A stretch of 9,304 bases of DNA from Pyrodictiaceae archaeon (GTDB lineage Archaea > Thermoproteota > Thermoprotei_A > Sulfolobales > Pyrodictiaceae). Made by a program: the position numbers and the translations under genes. The stretch covers positions 1 to 9,304 of the forward strand of contig WAQM01000073.1 in assembly GCA_015520245.1 (NCBI GenBank), read 5' to 3'. Positions 5,195 through 9,304 of this stretch are shown in pieces. Within the stretch, counting starts at the first letter, position 1, and every line of letters starts with the position of its first letter. A model generated the notes under the pieces. That model was not told the DNA's origin. It ran no database searches and worked only from the letters and a program-made list of their open reading frames with translations.

Positions 5195-5361
5195 AGGTGA
5201 GGGACCCGACCACGGGTAAGGAGGTGGAGCTGGTACCCATCAAGGTCTGGGTGCTGGCGCCCAAGGGCAGGAAGGGCGTGAAGATAGGGCTCTTCAAGAG
5301 CCCGGAGACCGGCAAGTACTTCAGGGCCAAGGTGCCCGACGAGTACCCGGTCTGCAGCTGA
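5173..5361 (+). CDS. cren7: Chromatin protein Cren7
   Basis: This 62-residue protein is a clear Cren7, the small SH3-like double-stranded DNA-binding protein that compacts and bends chromosomal DNA in Crenarchaeota. The core [21 protein letters not shown] and the following [20 protein letters not shown] are near-consensus, including the lysine-rich loop and the hydrophobic residues that intercalate into the minor groove. I chose ATG 5173 because the family begins about here and GGGGTGGG lies eight nt upstream; the same frame is open leftward past 4918 but that part is not protein-like. The N- and C-terminal Cys residues (MACEQP and PVCS) are not part of the DNA-binding core. A strong TATA box and a T-rich terminator bracket the gene, suggesting an independent, highly expressed unit. 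Confidence 0.97.
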   Translation: MACEQPVKVRDPTTGKEVELVPIKVWVLAPKGRKGVKIGLFKSPETGKYFRAKVPDEYPVCS

Positions 5362-5364
5362 GGC

Positions 5365-5401
5365 GGCCGGGCCCGGCCCGTTAGAACCCCCACTTGTTTT
5401 T
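5365..5401 (+). terminator. Probable cren7 terminator: GC palindrome plus T-tract
   Basis: A perfect 14-bp palindrome, GGCCGGGCCCGGCC (5365-5378), begins three bases after the cren7 stop and is followed by TTGTTTTT (5394-5401). Archaeal RNA polymerase terminates at U-tracts with or without a hairpin, so the T-run is the more reliable part. The T-run could instead be an A/T-rich promoter element for nuoB, whose ATG lies 34 nt beyond it. Confidence 0.55.
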
Positions 5402-5434
5402 GCATGTGACCTTCGCCATCGGCGAGCCCACCTC

Positions 5435-6127
5435 ATGTTTGCACCCGCGCCCCAAGGGGGCATGGCGCGTCGATGCGTACTTATCCCGCTACGGCCTTCA
5501 GCCAGTGCGGGGTCAAGCTTGTACTGCCCTCACGCAGGAATCGCACTGCTAGGTCGCCTCGAGGAGGCGGCGCGGAGAGCGGCCAGGTGGCTAGTGGAGC
5601 GGAAGCCCATTCGCACGCTCAGGGACTGGGCAATCGCGTTTAGCCTCTGGCCCGTACACTTGACGACAAGCTGCTGTGGCGCCGAGTTCGCGGCAGCTTA
5701 CGCCCCCAAGTACGATCTCGAGCGGATGGGGAGCCTGGCCTTCACGCATGCGCGCAACACGAACTTGATGATCATAGAGGGTACCCTGACCCGCAAGATG
5801 GCGCGGGCGGCCCGCATAATATGGGAGCAAATGCCGTGGCCTAAGTTTGTGATAGCGATGGGGGCCTGCGCTTTCAGTGGCGGCGTGTTTTACAATAGCT
5901 ACAACATCGTGCTAGTGCAGAAGGTATTGCCTGTTGATGTGTTCGTGCCCGGGTGCCCGCCCCGCCCCGATGCTGTAGCTCGCGCCATCCTGATGCTCCA
6001 GGAGAAGGTGAAGCGAGGTGAGTGGGCGCCTCGCGATGTGGAGGATAAGGGCTTCGTCGAGGAGCTTATGGGGCCCGTGTACCGTGAGGCCAGGGCGTTC
6101 CTCGAAAAAGCCACGCGCCTCGACTAG
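5435..6127 (+). CDS. nuoB: NADH-quinone oxidoreductase (complex I-like) subunit B
   Basis: This 230-residue protein is the subunit that holds the terminal [4Fe-4S] cluster N2. All four ligands are present: adjacent Cys80-Cys81 in TTSCCGAE, Cys145 in AMGACAFSGG, and Cys174 in PGCPPRP. The double-Cys motif is the quinone/F420-type form, unlike the CxxC of group 4 hydrogenases. Other family segments are YDLERMG (93-99), ARNTNLMIIEGTLTRKMA (106-123) and MPWPKFVIAMG (133-143). Homology seems to start around residue 50, so the N-terminal ~50 residues are an extension or a wrong start. ATG 5462 and TTG 5519 (with GGGGT just upstream) are in-frame alternatives. It lies downstream of cren7 but is separated from it by a terminator-like T-run. 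nuoA and nuoC are elsewhere in the window. Confidence 0.93.
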   Translation: MFAPAPQGGMARRCVLIPLRPSASAGSSLYCPHAGIALLGRLEEAARRAARWLVERKPIRTLRDWAIAFSLWPVHLTTSCCGAEFAAAYAPKYDLERMGSLAFTHARNTNLMIIEGTLTRKMARAARIIWEQMPWPKFVIAMGACAFSGGVFYNSYNIVLVQKVLPVDVFVPGCPPRPDAVARAILMLQEKVKRGEWAPRDVEDKGFVEELMGPVYREARAFLEKATRLD

Positions 6128-6129
6128 GC

Positions 6130-6143
6130 CGGGAAAAGTCCCG
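6130..6143. terminator. Small hairpin in the convergent nuoB / DUF2192 spacer
   Basis: CGGGA (6130-6134) and TCCCG (6139-6143) form a 5-bp stem around an AAAG loop, filling most of the 19-nt gap between two convergent stop codons. It may slow or end transcription from either side. It has no U-tract, so support is weak. Confidence 0.3.
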
Positions 6144-6146
6144 ATT

Positions 6147-6899
6147 CTAAGTGCCGCGTCCTCCTGCGGCCTCACCCTTTAGCGAGAGCGTGTTGCGTAG
6201 CCGCCGGGGCGGCACTGAGTACACGTTGCGGGCTATGTAGCCAACGTACTCGTCGTCCGGTAGGATCCGGTCGAGGCCTATGCGCGCTGCCAAAGCTTGC
6301 TTGAATGCCTCCTTAGTCACTCTGTCCCGCACGAGCCCCGCGGCTATGGCCTCAGCAGTCTTGAGCGCTATGTAATACCTTGCGTACTTTTTAACAGTAT
6401 CGACGTGTTCAGGGAAGAGCTTGGCGGCCTCCCTAAGCAGCCTCTCCACGTCCTCCTCGCTCCTAAAGCCGAGCAGAGACTCCGTTGTCACTACCCTGAA
6501 GACCCGTGCGAGGGTGTTAGATTCCAGGCTGCCGCCCAGCAGGAAGCCGACTAGCTTCACCTTCTCCTCGGCGCTCTGCTTACTCGAGAGTATCACATTG
6601 GCGGCCTCCTCGTACGCCTCCTCCACGCCGAAGACGGATCTGAAGAGATCGGGTTCGTCCTGGTCGAGCCCAAGCGCGTACTTGGCTACGGCGTAAAGGG
6701 TCGCCATCTCCTTATCCCATATATCCTCTGGCCATGCTTTGCCCCTGATCGGCTGCAGGGCGTACCTGCGGTAGACCTCCTCGAGAAGCTTCCTCACGCG
6801 GTCTCTGTCGTCCACCCTCTCCCGGAGTACTATCGATAGGACCTCCATCGCCGCCTCTATCCTGCGCTTGTAGAGCTTAAGGAGGCGCTGGCTCCTCAA
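6147..6899 (-). CDS. DUF2192 family protein
   Basis: This 250-residue, largely helical and charged protein matches my memory of DUF2192, a family of unknown function in Crenarchaeota. Recognisable parts are an N-terminal helix pair (LLKLYKRRIEAAMEVLSIVL), the segment VYRRYALQPIRGKAWPEDIW (42-61), and the KEMATLYAVAKYALGL helix that follows. There are no Cys residues, no transmembrane segments and no obvious catalytic motif; the C-terminal tail is Arg/Gly-rich. The start is TTG 6899, the first in-frame start after a TAG, with GAGGGTG seven nt upstream. It overlaps the end of the 86-aa gene by 23 nt, so the two are translationally linked. It converges on nuoB. Confidence 0.82.
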   Translation of the reverse strand: MRSQRLLKLYKRRIEAAMEVLSIVLRERVDDRDRVRKLLEEVYRRYALQPIRGKAWPEDIWDKEMATLYAVAKYALGLDQDEPDLFRSVFGVEEAYEEAANVILSSKQSAEEKVKLVGFLLGGSLESNTLARVFRVVTTESLLGFRSEEDVERLLREAAKLFPEHVDTVKKYARYYIALKTAEAIAAGLVRDRVTKEAFKQALAARIGLDRILPDDEYVGYIARNVYSVPPRRLRNTLSLKGEAAGGRGT

Positions 6900-7137
6900 G
6901 GCCTAGCACCCTCATGGCGACCCGCTTAACGGCGTACGCCAGGCCGCGGGCGCGGCTGAAGGCCTGCACCCTACCGTCAAGGTGCACCACGAGCTTAACC
7001 CTGTAGCCCTGGACGCGCGCCACTATGACCTGCTTGCTGCGCTTAATCACCACCTTCTCGACCTCGAAGTCCTCCCAGCGTTCGCGGCACCTCCGCACGA
7101 AGTTGACCAGCTTGCGTTCGTCGAAAGCGACTCTCAC
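6877..7137 (-). CDS. Conserved-looking 86-aa basic protein, unknown
   Basis: I recognise no family. The layout suggests a small alpha-beta-beta-beta-alpha domain: a helix at about 7-22 (RKLVNFVRRCRERWED), three strands from about 24 to 53 (FEVEKVVIKR, QVIVARV, YRVKLVVHL), and a C-terminal helix from about 60 (ARGLAYAVKRVAMRVLGL). It is strongly basic, compatible with nucleic-acid binding, but that is only inference. The start GTG 7137 is the first after an in-frame TGA and has GGGTGAG six nt upstream, a good archaeal ribosome-binding site. Its 3' end overlaps DUF2192 by 23 nt, so the pair forms an operon. A 94-nt gap separates it from the 122-aa gene upstream. Confidence 0.8.
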   Translation of the reverse strand: MRVAFDERKLVNFVRRCRERWEDFEVEKVVIKRSKQVIVARVQGYRVKLVVHLDGRVQAFSRARGLAYAVKRVAMRVLGLEEPAPP

Positions 7138-7231
7138 GCGAGCTCACCCGTCCTCTTATTGCCCGAGCATCATCACCCGTCAGCACTGCGCAGGCCAGTC
7201 ATCCGGTATCCGCCTTAGGCGCCCCTCATTA

Positions 7232-7600
7232 TCAGCCTTCCTCTTCGACAGGGCTGAGATCGAGCTGAGCGAACACCTCCCTGAGCGTCTCGATCACGCT
7301 CGGCCTAACAAGGCTACGGTGGGCCCGGCAGGCGCTATGGACCCTCAAGCCCAGGGCCTCGGCTACCCGCTTCACGAGCAGCTCCTCGAGCCTCTCCAGC
7401 TTGCCGGTGCAGAGAGGCGAGGGTACCGGGGGTGCTACGTACACGCGCCCTCCTGAGCCCTTTAAGGATGCTAGTATGAGCAACCTACTCTCCCGCCCCC
7501 ACCTAGCTTTGACGACGGCTACCGAGCCCTCGAGGACGCTGGAGAGCTCCGGAGGAGGGTTAACGATGAGCAGGCGCGCCGCCCTCAATGCCAAGCCCAC
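7232..7600 (-). CDS. Unknown 122-aa protein
   Basis: I recognise no family. A hydrophobic strand and Pro turn (LLIVNPPPEL, 10-19) is followed by alternating strands (SVAVVKARW, SRLLILASLKG, RVYVAPPVPSP) and then helices (KLERLEELLVKRVAEALGL and VIETLREVFAQLDL), so an alpha/beta fold is likely. Two Cys residues (64 and 90) lie in the middle. The start GTG 7600 has GAGGAGGT eight nt upstream and overlaps the end of the upstream ~307-aa gene by 41 nt, which points to translational coupling and a shared function. Later starts are possible because the first residues may be dispensable. Its stop is 94 nt from the 86-aa gene. Confidence 0.7.
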   Translation of the reverse strand: MGLALRAARLLIVNPPPELSSVLEGSVAVVKARWGRESRLLILASLKGSGGRVYVAPPVPSPLCTGKLERLEELLVKRVAEALGLRVHSACRAHRSLVRPSVIETLREVFAQLDLSPVEEEG

Positions 7601-8483
7601 CTGGGAGGACCTCCTCGGGCGCCCTTCGGGCAGCCTCCGCGCCGAAGCAAAGCTCCCGGGTCACGCATACGAGTCTTCTATCGAAGTCTACGAGCAGCTC
7701 GAGCACGATCCCCCCATCAACTGTTATGACCGCCTTCCCGTGCTCTAGTACGACCTTGAGCTTCCCAGCCGGCTCTAGCTCCCTGACGTCGTAAAGCGTG
7801 GCCTCGAGCTCGGCCCGGAACTCGGCAGGGCCATAGCTGATCGAGATGCCGTCGACGTCCAGGAGCCTGCGCCTCCTAAGGTAGATGTTGCGGAGGACGT
7901 AGGCGACAGCGTTCATATCCACGAAGGGGTAGCTGTCAACTATGGTTAAGGCCTCGGCCAGCTTGCGGGCGACGTATATGGCCTCCCTTAGCTCGAGCCC
8001 TCCCTGGTACCTCGGGGGTGGGGTCGGCCTGGCCTCCCTCAGCCTCGACAGCGCATAAACCACCGCCACGGCCTCGTAGGTTAGCGCGTTGAGCCTTAGT
8101 GCAGCAACCCTCTTGAGCTTGGCCGCGCCGCGTAGGCGGGAGGCGTAGGCGCCCGTGTAGTCGATAACCACGAGCACGGGCTGAGCCGCATCGCCCGGCC
8201 GTACCTTACCGATGTCCTCGCCGCGCGGGTCAACCACCAGGGCCTCGCCAAAGCCTTCCAGCTCCGGTTCGCCGAACACGACGGCCCTCTTGACAATTGC
8301 GAGGGGGAGCCGCGAGTCTATTATGAACCTTAGGCGGGGCCTAGAGCCTAGGCCTACCACGTATAGCTTCCAGCCGTAAGCGCCTAAGGCCCCGTAGATG
8401 GTCCTCGCTATAACGGCAGCGTCGAAGACGTCCGGGGGCGAGGCGATGACGAAGTGGTAAAGCTCGCCGTGGTCTTTTACCAC
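7560..8483 (-). CDS. Unknown ~307-aa protein, divergent from the SPOUT gene
   Basis: I cannot assign a family. Alternating strands and helices fill the first half ([49 protein letters not shown]). A proline-rich linker (PTPPPRYQGG, about 153-162) then leads to a helical segment and a beta-rich C-terminus. The VIDYTG-like strand end and following helices faintly resemble a Rossmann or SPOUT-type alpha/beta layout, too weak for a call. I chose GTG 8483 because GGGGG lies just upstream and a TATA-like GTTAATGATACC sits about 40 nt before it. An ATG at 8531 would add 16 residues, has no ribosome-binding site, and lies inside that TATA-like element. It overlaps the 122-aa gene (41 nt) and the SPOUT gene start (30 nt). 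Confidence 0.72.
   Translation of the reverse strand: MVKDHGELYHFVIASPPDVFDAAVIARTIYGALGAYGWKLYVVGLGSRPRLRFIIDSRLPLAIVKRAVVFGEPELEGFGEALVVDPRGEDIGKVRPGDAAQPVLVVIDYTGAYASRLRGAAKLKRVAALRLNALTYEAVAVVYALSRLREARPTPPPRYQGGLELREAIYVARKLAEALTIVDSYPFVDMNAVAYVLRNIYLRRRRLLDVDGISISYGPAEFRAELEATLYDVRELEPAGKLKVVLEHGKAVITVDGGIVLELLVDFDRRLVCVTRELCFGAEAARRAPEEVLPGGLGIEGGAPAHR
8407..8413 (+). promoter_or_regulatory. TATA-like element for the SPOUT methyltransferase gene
   Basis: GCTATAA lies about 43 nt before the GTG at 8454, giving a predicted leader of about 16 nt. It sits inside the coding region of the divergent ~307-aa gene. The evidence is motif and spacing only. Confidence 0.35.
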
Positions 8484-8900
8484 CCCAAGAACCCCCGTAA
8501 CGTTGCCGACCTCTGGGGTATCATTAACCATCTTGGAGGGAGGCTCGTGCTGGTAGAGCGGGGCGTCATTGAGCGCCCCACGGGCGTAGAGGCCTACGGC
8601 GACCTCGTCGAGGCCGTGAGCTCGGTCGCGGAGGGCAGCGCGCTAGTGCTCGTGCTTGAGACGTACGGGGTTCACGTCGACGAGCTTGATGTGGGGCCTG
8701 TCGACAGCCTCGTCATTGTTGTCGGTGCCGAGGACTACGGGGTGCCCCAGCGTGAAGTGGAGAGGCTCAAGGCGGTGGGGCACGAAGTCAAGGTTGTTAG
8801 GCTCCCCATGTCGGTGCCGGGAGCCAGCTACAACGTGGTGGCATCCCTCGTGATGCTGCTCTACGAGCTCAAGAGGAAGGGCTTGAACCTCAAGCGGTAA
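8454..8900 (+). CDS. Minimal SPOUT (SpoU-type) RNA methyltransferase
   Basis: This 148-residue protein consists of just the knotted SpoU core, which transfers a methyl group from S-adenosylmethionine, usually to a ribose 2'-OH in tRNA or rRNA. Motif 1 is PKNPRNV (11-17), motif 2 is [12 protein letters not shown] (87-98), and motif 3 is [20 protein letters not shown] (115-134), with Ser125 and Asn127 in the knot. There is no separate RNA-binding domain, as in small TrmL-like enzymes. The motif 1 Arg six residues after the conserved Asn, proposed as the catalytic residue in TrmH, is Gly22 here, so chemistry or activity may differ. The start is GTG 8454; GTG 8469 is an alternative. The end overlaps the convergent GTP cyclohydrolase gene by 40 nt. 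The RNA target is unknown. Confidence 0.88.
   Translation: MVKLAVVFYHPKNPRNVADLWGIINHLGGRLVLVERGVIERPTGVEAYGDLVEAVSSVAEGSALVLVLETYGVHVDELDVGPVDSLVIVVGAEDYGVPQREVERLKAVGHEVKVVRLPMSVPGASYNVVASLVMLLYELKRKGLNLKR
8518..8529 (-). promoter_or_regulatory. TATA-like element for the ~307-aa gene cluster
   Basis: On the minus strand GTTAATGATACC is centred near 8523, predicting transcription from about 8496 and a leader of about 13 nt to GTG 8483 with a GGGGG site. It lies inside the SPOUT coding region, so the two divergent promoters are interleaved with the opposite genes. Confidence 0.35.
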
Positions 8901-9304
8901 GGCTGGATTATGCTAAGGACCTGGTTAACCATGCTAGCCTCCTTGAACCTGCCGAGCCCGTACACCGACGTCACGGTGGCGCCGCTCCTGACGCCGCGTA
9001 TGAGCATGCACGTGTGGACCGCCTCGGTTACGACCAGCACGTCACGGCTGCCCGTGGCCTTAGCGACTTCCTCGGCTACCTGCCTGGTGAGCCTCTCCTG
9101 GAGCTGCAGTCTTGACGAGTACTTCCTAACGATCCTCGCTATCTTGGAGACGCCGATAACCTTGTTGCGGGGCACGTAAGCCACGTGCGCGACGCCGACG
9201 AATGGCAGCAAGTGGTGTTCGCAAAGACTCGCGAACTCTATGCCTGAGAGCACGACGAGGTCGGACTCTTCAGTGAAGAGGACCGGCTCGACTGCCACGC
9301 TGTA
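8861..9304 (-). CDS. folE: GTP cyclohydrolase I (type IA), N-terminally cut by the window
   Basis: The frame stays open to the right edge, so only the last 147 residues are visible; an internal GTG at 9298 is not the start, and roughly 40-60 N-terminal residues are missing. The enzyme converts GTP to 7,8-dihydroneopterin triphosphate, a precursor of pterins and of preQ0 for archaeosine in tRNA. The zinc site is present: Cys28 and His31 in [10 protein letters not shown], and Cys99 in EAVHTCM. Other signatures are [33 protein letters not shown] and [11 protein letters not shown]. Most archaea use the unrelated MptA/FolE2 type, so a type I enzyme is notable. The C-terminus extends ~15 residues past the usual end, and this tail overlaps the SPOUT gene by 40 nt on the opposite strand. 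Confidence 0.95.
   Translation of the reverse strand, partial: YSVAVEPVLFTEESDLVVLSGIEFASLCEHHLLPFVGVAHVAYVPRNKVIGVSKIARIVRKYSSRLQLQERLTRQVAEEVAKATGSRDVLVVTEAVHTCMLIRGVRSGATVTSVYGLGRFKEASMVNQVLSIIQPYRLRFKPFLLSS

Noticed and set aside
5764..5788. TTGATGA followed 14 nt later by CTGA on the plus strand within nuoB.
   Set aside because: It encodes conserved NuoB residues (NLMIIEGTLT), has no second box pair, and lacks a purine at the first C box position.
7170..7232. C/D-like elements on the minus strand after the 122-aa gene: ATAATGA, CTGA and a perfect GTGATGA.
   Set aside because: The outer C box has lost the G needed for the kink-turn, the inner C' box is poor, and the perfect GTGATGA has no D box at a suitable distance downstream.

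Overview
The window looks like a high-GC hyperthermophilic crenarchaeon (Thermoprotei). The evidence is a recognisable Cren7 chromatin protein, ribosomal protein eL33 (L35Ae), archaeal mevalonate kinase, a DUF2192 protein known from Crenarchaeota, frequent GTG/TTG starts, GGTGA/GGAGG ribosome-binding sites, TATA boxes 26-27 nt before likely transcription starts, and two candidate archaeal C/D box sRNAs. A Desulfurococcales-type lineage, possibly Pyrodictiaceae, is my guess from protein style and remembered 16S sequence; it is not proven.

Layout, left to right. (1) The C-terminal end of a NuoC-like complex I subunit (+), then a convergent class III PLP aminotransferase/racemase-family enzyme (-). 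(2) A shared near-palindromic TATA element separates that gene from eL33 (+). (3) A long minus-strand series, listed in transcription order: a 55-codon small ORF with a very strong Shine-Dalgarno, mevalonate kinase, NuoA-like subunit (TTGA overlap), a C/D box sRNA whose C box contains the nuoA stop codon, an unrecognised 272-aa protein (perhaps a remote GHMP relative), and a Nudix hydrolase. (4) A second C/D box sRNA on the + strand, antisense to the end of the small ORF. (5) A consensus TATA box and cren7 (+) with a 17-codon overlapping upstream ORF and a U-tract terminator, then NuoB (+). (6) A minus-strand cluster of four poorly characterised genes (about 307 aa, 122 aa, 86 aa, DUF2192). 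(7) A divergent SPOUT/SpoU RNA methyltransferase (+), which overlaps its neighbour at the 5' end and a partial GTP cyclohydrolase I (-) at the 3' end.

The 315-base stretch without a large gene, 4858-5172, holds the mvk leader, the small ORF, the + strand C/D sRNA, a probable promoter for the small ORF, the cren7 TATA box and the cren7 leader. I see nothing further in it.

Functionally, three complex I subunits (A, B, C) lie within 6 kb but as three separate units among unrelated housekeeping genes. RNA 2'-O-methylation is a second theme: two guide RNAs with plausible rRNA targets (one pairing with the 5' end of 16S rRNA, one with a conserved 23S segment) and a stand-alone SPOUT methyltransferase. 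I found no CRISPR array, tRNA, rRNA, transposon or integrase.
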